Shown piece after piece: positions 35,887 to 46,920 of a stretch of DNA of 64,000 nt. The position numbers and the translations under genes were made by a program. Each line of letters begins with the position of its first letter. The stretch's first letter is position 1. Origin of the DNA: Macrostomum hystrix. Its lineage: Eukaryota > Platyhelminthes > Macrostomidae. The notes under the pieces are model-generated. The model was not told where the DNA came from. It was given only the letters and a program-made list of their open reading frames with translations, and did not search any database. The stretch covers positions 310,001 to 374,000 of the forward strand of contig CATNEN010000030.1 in NCBI GenBank assembly GCA_950097015.1, in the 5' to 3' direction.

Positions 35887-38800
35887 ATGGAAGCCCTGGA
35901 TCGCAACGAGTACGCCAGACGATTCCGCGAGTCGCAGCAACTGATTGTGACCGCATCACAGAATCGCTATCGGTACCTGCAGCAGATGGCATCCTGCATC
36001 GAGGACTGCCAGGCGGCTGTAGAGCGGGCCAAACGGCAGCAGCCGCAGGCGCAGTTCTCACGTGACACCGGAGAGCTGGTCAACGCGCGCGAAAAGTTAG
36101 TCCAACAGTTGACACTATCGCTGATCGTGTTTGGCAGGAGTAACACGGGCAAGTCCACCCTGCTGAACCAGATACTGCGACAATGGCCCGACGAGGCCAA
36201 CAGCTTGACATTGTTTCCAACTGCCGGCCACAATTGTTCGGCAAGAGTGGCCGTTGTCAAATACGGTCCGCTGCAAGAGATCAGAGTGAAGAGCATGGGT
36301 CCGGGTCCCGTAATGGAGCTAGAGAAACGCACCTTCCAGTGCAGTGAGAGCATCCGCGACTTCATGGACCTCGAGACAGGCCGTCGGGAATCGGAAGAAG
36401 AACTGCGAAAACAGGTGGAGATACAGTTGCCGCATCCGCTGCTACGAGCCCACCTTCAGGTGGTGGACAGTCCAGGCATGGGGGAGAATCAGTGCATGAA
36501 TAAGGTTGTACAAGACTTCCTGTGCGAGCTGAAGTCTGGAATCATAATCTACGTGGTTGATGGAAAGGAGGGCTACAAGCCGAATCCGGTAATTTTCAAA
36601 AATGTTTTTTTGGATTTACTACTTCAGATTTTGCATAGTTCAACTTCTTTGGTTACCTTCAGGACAGTGAAAATATAAAATTCCTGATGGAGCAGCCTGT
36701 TGCCGTGCAGCGCCTGATCGTGGCCAACAGGGTCGATTTTGACTTCTTCACTTGGTTTAAAGACCTGCCAGAAGACGACGCGTTGTGGGATATCGACGAT
36801 GATCCGATAGAAGAGGTGCTGATAGGTCTCTCGGAGACTATGAATTTTGACTATACTCAGCACTGTGAGAGGCACACTGCCACGCGACTAAGTTCCGTAC
36901 GACAGCAGGTGGAACAGCGTCATGCGGACTATCTCACGGACGGACGAAATGCGGAGGAGCTAGTCATTGGGGTTTCTGCCAAGTCAGTGAAGGACTTTAT
37001 CGCAAACCAGCTGCAGCTGAGCCACGCACCCTACCTGGACTCATTCATGCAGCTGGAGAGTCGTATTGCGGCGCTGGTGTACGACAACGGTCGTCATCAC
37101 CTATTGGATGCGGCAAGGGTCGCGCAGCAGCAGCTGATGCAGACTAAGACCCTGTCTATGAACTTCTACTGCGACCAGTCCGAGCGGAGCAACGAGATGA
37201 TGCGACTGTTAGAGAAGAGCATTAAAAGCATACACGAGATTTACAAGCACATCTGTATATCTCTGAATAGCGTAGTAGAATGCAACTCACTCGACCTAAG
37301 TAACGAGGGCAGTGCAATCAATCGCCTCAAGATGCGCTTCGTTCGAGAGGACATCACACCTGAGCAGCAAATTATCGATACATCGTTGATGATGCGCGAG
37401 ACAGAAGCGAATTTCGTTGAATCGCTCGTCAGAGCTTCGAGTGGAACCCGCGAGGCTAAGCTCGCGATACGATTGCTGTGCGACTTCAAAGACATGATTG
37501 TGAGCCAGCTGCGCACCATACTAATGTGGAACTACAAGATGATTTTCATGGTGGAAGCCAACAAGCCGCTGAGCAAGCTTGACGCAGAGTGCAAAAGACT
37601 GCTTGATAGCCTGAAGTCGCAGTCGACACAGATTAGCGGTGGCAGCCCGTGCGAGGATGTGATCATGCTGGTGCGTTCGCAGATGTTCTCACCGGATCCA
37701 TCAGTGTTTGACAATGTTTGCACAGCAATTCTGGCCGAGTCCATGCGTCAAGCTTTGGGAGCGGCTGTTCGTCGGGACGAATTTCGTCGCATCACCGACT
37801 CGCTGACTCCGCAATCTAACCGCTTAGAGGAGGACCGAAATAAAGTGCTCACCTACTTTATGGACAACGTGAACTTGCTGGAACGGATATCTGATGTCAT
37901 CATCGAATACAAGAGTCAGCTAAAGGATCAAATGCTGTTCGTTGATAATCTGCTCAGCGCACTTTTGCACAATCTTCGCGAACAGGGAACGCGAACTCAA
38001 GATGAGCTGAAGGTTATGCGGTCGCACAATGAAAAAATGTCTGCCATGTCGTTTTACATCGATGCTCTTATCACAGAGGCGAATTGGACAGCAGATTACG
38101 AAATTAGTAAGATAGATTTTCTTTACTTTTGTGAGTAATTGGAAGATCATGACTTCCAATGTCTATACTGAACGAAATTAAACTCCAATTCAATTTAAGG
38201 TCTGCAAGAATTCCAGAACCAGTGCACCAGCCAAGCCCAAAAATGGTCTCATCGTCGACTGCAGCGCCGACTACAACCAAGATTTTCCGGCCCCTGCCAG
38301 CAGCACGGACATGTGTTACCTTCCGAACTGATTTTGCATTATCGACTGATCAGGATGCAGCAAGATGATGCCAGGCGATTGGCATCGGATCTGGCGCAAG
38401 TCAAGTAAGTCAAGTATATGTAAAATACAGCAATTTTTAATTAAAGAAGTATCCTCTAGATAATTTGCGTCACCTGGTCTGGTTGTTTTGATATTTGAAT
38501 CTGAGGATCTGATTGAGTGACAGACTAGAATATTGGGATCTGGTTGAGTTACAGACAAGAATCTGAGGATCTGGTTGAGTGGTTGAGTCACAGACAAGAA
38601 TCTGAGGATCTGGTTGAATGGTTAAGTCACAGACAAGAATCTGAGGATCTGGTTGAGTGGTTAAGTCACAGACAAGAATCTGAGGATCTGGTTGAGTGGT
38701 TGAGTCACAGACAAGAATCTGAGGATCTGGTTGAGTGGTTGAGTCACAGACAAGAATCTGAGGATCTGGTTGAGTGGTTAAGTCACAGACAAGAATCTGA

Positions 38801-40121
38801 GGATCTGGTTGAATGGTTAAGTCACAGACAAGAATCTGAGGATCTGGTTGAATGGTTAAGTCACAGACAAGAATCTGAGGATCTGGTTGAGTGGTTAAGT
38901 CACAGACAAGAATCTGAGGATCTGGTTGAGTGGTTGAGTCACAGACAAGAATCTGAGGATCTGGTTGAGTGGTTGAGTCACAGACAAGAATCTGAGGATC
39001 TGGTTGAGTGGTTGAGTCACAGACAAGAATCTGAGGATCTGGTTGAGTGGTTAAGTCACAGACAAGAATCTGAGGATCTGGTTGAATGGTTAAGTCACAG
39101 ACAAGAATCTGAGGATCTGGTTGAATGGTTAAGTCACAGACAAGAATCTGAGGATCTGGTTGAGTGGTTAAGTCACAGACAAGAATCTGAGGATCTGGTT
39201 GAGTGGTTGAGTCACAGACAACAATCTGAGGATCTGGTTGAGTGGTTGAGTCACAGACAAGAATCTGAGGATCTGGTTGAGTGGTTGAGTCACAGACAAC
39301 AATCTGAGGATCTGGTTGAGTGGTTAAGTCACAGACAAGAATCTGAGGATCTGGTTGAGTGGTTGAGTCACAGACAACAATCTGAGGATCTGGTTGAGTG
39401 GTTGAGTCACAGACAACAATCTGAGGATCTGGTTGAGTGACAGACGAGATTTTCCAACGCAATCTTCAGAAGTCGTATAGCCGGGCCCGTCCGCTTGAGC
39501 TGGCTAAGCCTAGCCGAAACTTATCAAGGCCACATGGAGGAGCCCGACGCTCGACTGCTCATCGGTTTTGATGGTAACTTCGCCAGTCTGGCTTCGCTGC
39601 CGCCAAAGAGACTCACAAAAATTGCCCGGCTGGCGCTGCTGCGCCGCCTCGTTGAATGCTGGGCAGGAGTGACTGGACTCACCTACAAACCTAGCGACTA
39701 TCGGCCCACCTGCATCCTGCTGCGGCGCCGACGGCAGGATGAGTCAACTCCTAACGAAGAGAGGGGCTTGGATATCGACGGTCTTGTACTCTGTGAGGCC
39801 TTTCCGGATCCTACTCAGCTGGTTACGGCTGACGGCGAATCCGCCAGTTCATTGGTCGCATGCGCGGTGGCGCTATTTTTCCAAGAAAGCCGCGACAATG
39901 ACGATGATGCGATGACGGACCCAGCGGAAGATCCATACGGCTGGGAGGCAAGGCACGGCAGGGAGCTTCAGTTGTCCCATGGGAATCGAACCCGCTACTT
40001 GGCAGGCCTAAGACGCCGCCTAGCAGAAGCCGGATGGCCTGAAGGCGCCACCGGCGTCCTCTCACAATTCTCTCGAGCCTGCCTCGAAGCCTCGGACTTT
40101 GAAAGTGGCAGGCTACGATAA
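35887..40121 (+). CDS. Dynamin-superfamily-like large GTPase, 1000 aa (4 exons)
   Basis: Exons 35887-36588, 36663-38106, 38200-38404 and 39470-40121 close in phase (0, 1, 2) to exactly 1001 codons including the stop. The G domain follows an 80-residue helical N-terminus. G1 is GRSNTGKST (83-91), a candidate G2 Thr is in LFPTAGHNC (Thr112), G3 is DSPG (194-197) and G4-like is ANRVD (255-259). GHNCSARV after the G2 Thr recalls mitofusins, but no membrane span or signal peptide is seen, so it is probably cytosolic. Residues 260-1000 are mostly predicted helix, with charged and Arg-rich stretches near the C-terminus, as expected for a membrane-remodelling stalk. Intron 3 is almost wholly a minisatellite. 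The exact subfamily is unknown to me. A bacterial-type dynamin-like protein or an immunity-related GTPase are alternatives. Confidence 0.88.
38525..39440. repeat. 39-bp minisatellite filling GTPase intron 3
   Basis: About 23 copies of a 39-bp unit containing CACAGACAAGAATCTGAGGA and TCTGGTTGAGTGGTT. It occupies most of 38405-39469 and ends about 30 bases before the acceptor. Open frames of about 300 codons on both strands follow from the period of 13 codons and are not genes. Confidence 0.97.
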
Positions 40122-40353
40122 CCGATCGGCGGCTTCGCTGGAAAAGTCGATTCAAGACGCAAGGAACGCTCTGCTATCTGCCTCTGTCGCCTTGTCTGAA
40201 ATGAACTAGAGCTTCGGCCTGAAAGGTAAGCCGTGCAAGGAGGGCTACACACCGAATCCGGTAATTTTTCAAAATAGAATCATGAATAGAAATAGAATGG
40301 ACGCATTATCATCATGACTCCGTGATTGCCTAAGAGACAATATTCCGCAAAAA

Positions 40354-40368
40354 AATAAATCCAATAAA
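40354..40368 (+). terminator. Two polyadenylation signals of the GTPase gene
   Basis: AATAAA at 40,354-40,359 and again at 40,363-40,368, about 235 bases after the stop. Confidence 0.65.
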
Positions 40369-41335
40369 AACCAACAAACCTTCTAAGCTCTATTTGATTG
40401 CCTCTCCGCTTTTTTTGTTCTAGCCATGAATATGAAAAATGTTACGAGTATTTCGCCTAATTTTTAAGCTCGAATGTTCGTATATTAATTTATTTTATTT
40501 TAGAGTGCCAGCTATACGCTTATAACTCGAGACACTATTTCACGAAAATAACTTTTCGATGTGCAAAAATTAACTTCTGATTAAAATATATACAAAGCAT
40601 TTCGTTCATAGAGATTAAATAGACTAGAGAAAATACTCGTCGATTATTTGGATTTCTTTTTGTTAATTATGCTTCCGCGCCTATTCCCAATATTTTTCGA
40701 CTAAATGGACAGCAAACTAAATATTCAAAACATTTCTCGACGTACATCACTCACAAATTACTGTGTGACGGCCTCTGTGGTTTTTCGCAGAGGTCGATCC
40801 GCGTTCTAAACCAGTTTTCGGGCCAACCTTATCCTTAAATTTATCATAAAAAATCATAAAAATACCTATTTCACATTATCGCGAAAATCATACTGCGCAT
40901 GCTTCTAGATTGCAATTAAGTTTTCATTGAACGCAGTGGCAAGTTTCGCTCTTCTTAACAATGGACTTTAGCTGAACCCCTTCTGTGATTGGCTGTGCTC
41001 TGCTGTGCTCGGCGTCGTAAAATACTTTTCGCGACCCCTAATCCGAGTTTAATTGGCTGAACCCACTAACCAGCTTGTCAGCCCTATAGTGCAGAGGTCA
41101 AGATAGGACTGATTCAATCGTTGACGCTGCGCTGTCGGCGTTCACAGTAAATTAAGTCGCCGCTGTTCGGACAGCAAATGATGTTGCATTAGCGACTGTC
41201 TAGTCAACGATGAGGGTGACTCTGCAGTTCTAGAGATTTATTGTCACTTATTTTCTGTATTAGTCTATGGCACAGCAATACAAAAGTCCAGCCACTATTG
41301 TCAGACTTCATTTCCCTTTCCATAAATACTCGCAT

Positions 41336-41342
41336 TATAAAT
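41336..41342 (+). promoter_or_regulatory. TATA box of the Trp-coil gene
   Basis: TATAAAT, 186 bases upstream of ATG 41522. The distance fits if a short 5' intron (about 41,435-41,499) is removed. Confidence 0.5.
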
Positions 41343-41521
41343 ACAACAAACCCAGCTTGATCAGGACATGCCATTCTCAGATATTTCTCGGTTTTACGCG
41401 TTTCTCGACTGCAGAGGCTGCAGCCATCCTATCCAAGTGAGTGGTTTTTAAGCGCAGCCTCCTAGCTAGCTTCAATGCTGAGCATTGCTGGCTAGTGCAG
41501 ACAACCAGAAGTGAATAAGAA

Positions 41522-41959
41522 ATGTTCGCCCCTCAAGGCAGCATTAGCTGCTGCCCAGTATTAATGCAGGCTGATCAGGAGGGCATGATCTGGAAGGACT
41601 GCATTGAACGATGGAAGCGCAGCCGCGAGAAATGGCGCCAGGAGACCGTTAAGCTTCAGCAGCAGTTGTGCGACATGACTCGAAGTGCCTACCACTGGCG
41701 TAAGCAGACCGCCACGACTCATAGCGAGCTGCATAAGATACAAAAGGCTCTGATTAGCTGGCGCACAGAGGCCACTAAATGCCGCGAGACATCGCGTCAA
41801 TGGAAATCGGAAACCATCCGCTGGCGAGAGCAGGCCCTTAAGTGGAAGAACCAATGCTCTGAGCTCATGGAGCGCAAGGACGATCAACAGATTGCTCTAC
41901 TTTGCCGAGCTAGGCAACGGTACTGCGCTGAGATGAGCTACAAATACGGCTGCAATTGA
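41522..41959 (+). CDS. 145-residue coiled-coil protein with heptad tryptophans
   Basis: Single exon, ATG to TGA, with a TATA box upstream and AATAAA at 42,397. After a 20-residue leader the protein is one continuous predicted helix. Its eight Trp (24, 31, 38, 59, 80, 94, 101, 108) are all in the same heptad position, and each is followed by Lys or Arg. The residue four after each Trp is usually small or aliphatic (Ile, Thr, Leu, Ala, Ser, Cys). If Trp is at d, these occupy the next a. The C-terminus is Cys- and Tyr-bearing (AEMSYKYGCN). I know no named family with this pattern. Structural or cytoskeletal use is only a guess. The gene lies tail-to-tail with the flytrap receptor. Confidence 0.72.
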   Translation: MFAPQGSISCCPVLMQADQEGMIWKDCIERWKRSREKWRQETVKLQQQLCDMTRSAYHWRKQTATTHSELHKIQKALISWRTEATKCRETSRQWKSETIRWREQALKWKNQCSELMERKDDQQIALLCRARQRYCAEMSYKYGCN

Positions 41960-42396
41960 CCGGTCACGGTTGAGTACATGCGCGCTAATAGATACATGTA
42001 GTGTTCTTGCATTGTGTGTCACCTTTATCACGAGAAAGACATGAAAGACCTTCCGAGCGTAAAGTCACACAGTGGCACAGTGAAGCTGATGTGGCAATCG
42101 CTTTGACCAACCTGTGGCAATAGTACAAGGCACGGTAGATTACCGCACCTGTTTATTTCGCGAACTTCTTCCATAGATCGAGAATTCAAGCGAGCAGCTT
42201 TGTTTTAAATATGTACATCTGTTATGCAATTATGTCGCAAATAACTCTACCTACAGAACTATCAGCGAAACTATAATATTTTCAATTGAAAATTTCATAG
42301 AAACAGAATCGCATACCAGAATTAATTCTTCAACTAATAAGTTCTCGAAAAGGCCCTGTAATGGTTTTTTTACCTGGGCCAATGCAAGCCATGCTT

Positions 42397-42402
42397 AATA
42401 AA
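42397..42402 (+). terminator. Polyadenylation signal of the Trp-coil gene
   Basis: AATAAA about 440 bases after the stop codon. Other sequence between 41,960 and 42,813 is AT-rich with nothing else recognised. Confidence 0.45.
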
Positions 42403-42813
42403 AGTAGCGCGCTGAATGACGCACTTTCTACATTTCATTTGTAACTTTAACTAACTGTAAACTTTAACAACTTTTTAACAACTGCATGACAGACTACAAC
42501 ATGTTGCTGTCTGGTGCATAGCTCGTCTAAAGAGTAGTAAAATATACTGACCTACAGTGACCTACACTGAATTTATATAGAGTGAAACACGACTTGCATT
42601 TTGCAATTATAAGACCTTCTCGTTACGGTAAAATTATTTCTCGGAGGCAGATTTTTGTCACAAAACATAGCGGCTCAGGTTTGTATAAATTCGTATAAAT
42701 ACGCTTGTAAAAGTACAGTGCGTAGAAACACTTTGAAACTTCTCCAAACATCTGAAGCAAATAATAAGTTAAGCCCTGGAAAGTGCCTAAATAGAATAAT
42801 AACCTCCAGGTGC

Positions 42814-45800
42814 CTAGACGGCGAAGTTCATCATCTCCAACTCGGATTGGGGCTGTGGTACTTGCTGAGGCGGCGGCGGCACTGACTGCAGGAACAACTG
42901 CGGCGGCGGAGGCGGTCGTGGAAGCGCTCGGACTTTTTCCGGCTCTTGTGTCCCTTCGCTCATTGGTTCATCGTAGTCTGGCTCAGGTGACGCTCTGCCG
43001 CATGCTTTGCTCTTAGAGATGCAGTTGAGAAGCAGGACAACCAGGAGGCCAAGACAGACTCCGAGAAGACCCAGAAGACCCCAGAGGCCTTGCAGCTGAA
43101 TGGACGACCGAGTTGTGGTGCCAGTGGAGGGTGCGCCGAGAACTGTTGAGCTGTCAGGTGTCGCCACGCAGGTGAGACTGGTGCATGCGGCTTGGGTAGA
43201 GTCCCGGCTAGTGCACCAGCTGATAGCGGACCCGGCTCGTTCTTGGCTGACAATGGACTCGACCGAATCCGCGAATGAAGTGCTCACGCCGTTGTAGTTG
43301 CCTATCTGAATAGTATATTGCACTTTTATTTTGTATGCTCCGAAGTTTTAAAAAGCAAACGAGAAAACGAAATCAGAAATAACAAAATAGTAAAAATTTA
43401 GATTTTGCAAAACATCCATGCCAACCTTAACGTATTGAAATCCTTCCGCCGTTCGTTTGCGATACTGCCATACAGACACGGTCAGCCTGCCCATTCGGTT
43501 ATCGAATATTTTCTGGTAGGTCCAGGCTGTGCCTTCAAAATTACCAGCAAAGCGCTGTGGCTTACCGGCATTCTCAACGCCGTACATGATCAGATTGGCT
43601 CGACTGGCCTGGCCCAAGTTTTGAGCGTGGTAGAATGCCGGACACACTGGCTCACTGTTTTCAGTTGAACACATGTAGGCGACTGCTGTGAGTGTTCCGA
43701 GAACCAATGTTTCAGTGGCCTGAACCACTAGCGGCGTGCGAGACTCCAAGCTGCTGATGGCTCCCCGGCTGGCCAGAAGGGTATCTGTGCATGGCACACT
43801 ATAGAGCGGATTACGCACAAACGCGGTAGTCAGGTAGCACTGGTTGATGCTTTCAAAGTGGAGCCGATCCCACTGACTCAGCTGGCTGGCGTACAGCGGC
43901 ATTGCGGCAGCCCACTGCCTCTCGTAGGACAAGAACGCTGGCGAATCAGCTGCCTCAAACTGCATGGACAATGCACCAATTCCAACGTTGTTGCGACCCG
44001 TGTAGGCTGCTTCGGATGTGCCCACTGACTGCGTCGTCAAAAAGGTCACCTTGCCGATGTCCGTCTCCGCTTGGTCATAGCTGAGGAACGCCTGAAGGTT
44101 GCCCAGATCGGCCAGGAAGGGAACGAAGCGAGCCTTGGACTCACGCAGGCGAGACATCACAACTTGCTTGCACGAGCTGTCAAGAATTTTGCAGTCATAT
44201 AGGATTAGCTGACCAATGCAGAGCCCAGCATCAGATGCTCGTTGCAACAACTCGTTCTTCAGCGACGTTCCAAAGTCAGTGTTCACATAGACCGCAACGA
44301 TGTAGCTTACCTTTAAATATTTTAATGTATCGAGCATAACTTGAACGACAGTGCTCGTTGAAACACCAGTGCGCAAAACATTTGGATACTCAGCAACATT
44401 GCTCAGCTCTGCTGCCGTTGATCCATAGGTTATTAGAGGCAGGTTATACGTCTTGAGCAACTCGGCGGCCTGAGCAGTCTGTGAGCTGCCGTGCGCTCCA
44501 ACGAAGCCAACCACCTTGGTGAAGTTGAAGCCCGGCACGACCAGCCAGACTGCCGTCCAGCAGGCTGCCGAGTCGCCGCACGGTGCAGCTGGGTGAGTAG
44601 CAGGTGTCCAGCACAACGTAGCCCCAGCGCAGCCTCTTGGCGCGCCTGTCGTGAACTCTCTGAAGCAAGTCTCTCACTCCTATAAGGAACTGCTGATCGA
44701 CCTGCGATGTGTTGAAGCCCTTCGGCATTGGATTTCCCTGGCTGAGTGCGTCCACCATCTCGACAACGAACTTGAAAGCCATCGCGAACTCGTAGCCGCC
44801 AACATTTTGCGTCCTGAAAGTGCCATCGCTGCAGTTGAATGCGTCATTTCCAGCAAAGAAGACGGGCACCAGAGCGCCCAGGTAGATGTCGCCCTCCTTG
44901 AACTGAATGAACTGCTTATCCGACTCGCTCACACATTCTGGACAGCTGGCGGGGCACTCTGACGCGAAGCTGCTCGTCAGGGTCGGGAAGATGTCGGGGT
45001 TGCCGCTGGTCAGCTGGTAGAATTTGCTCACGCCAGTCGCATTGAACTCATACGTCTGCGCTGCCGTTCCCGCCTGCTTGAGGGCCAGCTCGCCGAGCTT
45101 CTCCAGCGAGTAGCTGGTCCCGCGCAGCTGGCTCTGGTAGATCTTCACGATGGGCTGCCAGAAGCCGCGGGAGGTGTGCTGCAGGCCCCTGTCCATGGAG
45201 TAGGTGGTGAAGCCGGCCCTGACAAAGGAGTTCAGCAATGTGAACTTTGTCCTCAGTGATGCCAGAGTGACCGTCTTCTGCCGCAGGCTTTGCACGTCGG
45301 CGAGCGAGCCGAGGCTCGGGACTCCGTCAGCAAGAAGCAGAGCGAGGCTGAGAGCTTGGAAGTCGCAGCGGAGGGCCAGCAAGTAGCAGAGGCTACTGGA
45401 ATCGGACCAGACGCACTGGCTGCTGGTCGACTGCTTGAGCCAGTTCAGCCGGCCGTGGGTGGCCTGCAGCTCGGAGAACCGGCCCATGGAAGCAGCATCG
45501 GCAGTGAGGTTGGCGAACAGCGTCCCCAGCTCATCAGTGGCGGGTTCCGGGTCCAGAATTCCCGGGAAGATGAAGACGGTGCCGAGGCCGAGGTTCTTTC
45601 GCCTGGTCGTGTCGGACATCCGGTGGAAGCTGCTGAAGGCGTCGCCAACCAGCACGAGCTGGTAGCGCTTCTCCGAGTCAGCGAAGGCGCTGTCGCCTCC
45701 TGACACGAGGTCCCACAGGCGCAGGAAAGCTGCGCCCGAGCCAGCGAAGACGATCGTGAAGCGGGGCAGCCGTTTGCTGGAGTACACAAGGTCCTTCAGC

Positions 45801-46848
45801 GCCCGGACAGCGTCCGTAGCGTTCTCGCTGTTGAAGCTCAGCAGCAGCGGGAAGCAGATCCTGCGGTCCGTGCGCCCCAGCGACAGCAGCTGCTGTGACA
45901 GGCGGGCTGAGCCCGGCTCCGCCTCCCACAGCAGGCCGACGTAGCTCCAGTTGCTCAGCAGCATGAAGCTGTACGTGGCCTATGGCAGTGAGGCGACCAG
46001 AATGATCAAGTTTAAAAGTTAAAAGTTTTTATTCTCTAAATAATAATGGTCAACCTCAACAATCTGGCACGATTCTCACATTGGCTATTTCACTGATGGC
46101 CGGCACTGCAGTGAGCTGTCCCGGCTGGTCCGTCCGGAGACCGCCTCGCGCAAACCGGCCAGACTCGGACATGTAGTCAGCAGAGGCGGGCAGGCGGCCG
46201 GCAACTGCTGGTTGAAAGGCGTACAATGTCCGCGGACTGTCCGAGCAGACGGGAGTAGGTGGTGGCTGCGTCTAACTCTTTGAATTTGCTCGGTGATAGG
46301 AACACTGAAGATGATAGTTTATTACGTATAATCGGTCAGCTTTCATCAGTCCTATTTTCTATGAAGGACTGCTCGCCGGGGTCATGTACTCACCGAATGT
46401 CTGGTTCGTCCGTGTCCTGATCTGGTTGATTATGTCAGACACCAGGCTACAAGTTTCCAGTTTTGCGCTGCCATTGTCTGTAAGAGTTTGGTAATGAGTG
46501 ATGTAATGCCATTTTCATTTACAAGTAGGTAGTGTAGAACTGAATCTAAATCAACCAATGTTTTCACCTCCAGTGGCCTGGAACAGCATGATGTCCAGCA
46601 CGGCCTCACTAAAGTGCAGACTCAAATCCGGATCTAGGCCTGATGTGCACACACCGGCAGACGATATGTTCAGATTGCTTGTGTGATGATACCACGACTC
46701 AGCGGCTGTCGAGTAGAAAAAAGGCATGGTTGAAAGTGAAAAGCTTAAAAGCTTTTTTATAGCAATAATCTTGCTTTTTTTAAAAGACAGACAGCTTTCA
46801 AGAATGAAATTTCTTACCATTTGACACAGAAATCAACAGTAGCAGCAT
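42814..46848 (-). CDS. Receptor-like protein: two Venus-flytrap modules, one TM, Pro-rich tail
   Basis: Minus-strand exons 46848-46818, 46705-46568, 46477-46394, 46304-46080, 45979-43426 and 43305-42814. The protein starts MLLLLISVSNA (signal peptide). Flytrap 1 (ANF-receptor fold) runs from exon 2 to about 45,000 and includes LSNWSYVGLLWEAEPG and VKIYQSQLRG. Flytrap 2 starts at GDIYLGALVPVF and has VVGFVGAHGSSQTAQAAELL, LITYGSTAAELS, YPNVLRTG and GFQYVK|IGNYNG. A single membrane span (WGLLGLLGVCLGLLVVLLLN) follows at about 1084-1104. The 69-residue tail has RALPRPPPPP (class I SH3-type) and ends NFAV (class II PDZ-type). The fold is closest to metabotropic glutamate-type ectodomains, but no seven-helix domain, kinase or cyclase follows. 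Two one-base frame breaks (exon 4 near 46,240 and exon 5 near 44,550) must be explained. Removing one base at each gives about 1173 residues. Confidence 0.83.
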
Positions 46849-46904
46849 CCAGCAGCATCCTATCCGACTTCTCGTAGGACCGCATCGGGAAGCGTAATCG
46901 TTGA

Positions 46905-46920
46905 CACCTGCCATCAGGTG
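46905..46920. promoter_or_regulatory. Inverted pair of E-boxes upstream of the receptor gene
   Basis: CACCTG and CAGGTG separated by four bases, about 57-72 bases upstream of the receptor ATG. Each is a candidate bHLH or zinc-finger (Snail/ZEB-type) site. Function is not shown. Confidence 0.3.

Larger units (their letters stand above)
40122..41521. other. Intergenic region, GTPase to Trp-coil gene
   Basis: AT-rich. It holds a small copy of GTPase exon/intron sequence at about 40,233-40,275 and poly(A) signals at 40,354 and 40,363. A promoter lies near 41,336. A spliced leader exon is possible at about 41,370-41,434 (CCAA|GTGAGTGG to GCTAGTGCAG|ACAACC at 41,500), which would carry a short upstream ORF beginning MPFSDISRF. 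Confidence 0.6.

Noticed and set aside
38470-39462. Repeat proteins of about 300 residues on both strands
   Set aside because: The 39-bp period keeps frames open. The array is GTPase intron 3, and exons on both sides join in phase without it.
35887-40121. Mitofusin/Fzo identity for the GTPase
   Set aside because: GHNC after G2 is suggestive, but no membrane spans are present in 1000 residues.
42814-43323. Seven-helix (class C GPCR) domain after the flytraps
   Set aside because: Only one hydrophobic span is present before the stop codon, and no further hydrophobic segments follow.
45290-45703. Plus-strand frames of 76-137 codons opposite the receptor exon
   Set aside because: They are shadows of the GC-rich coding exon on the minus strand.
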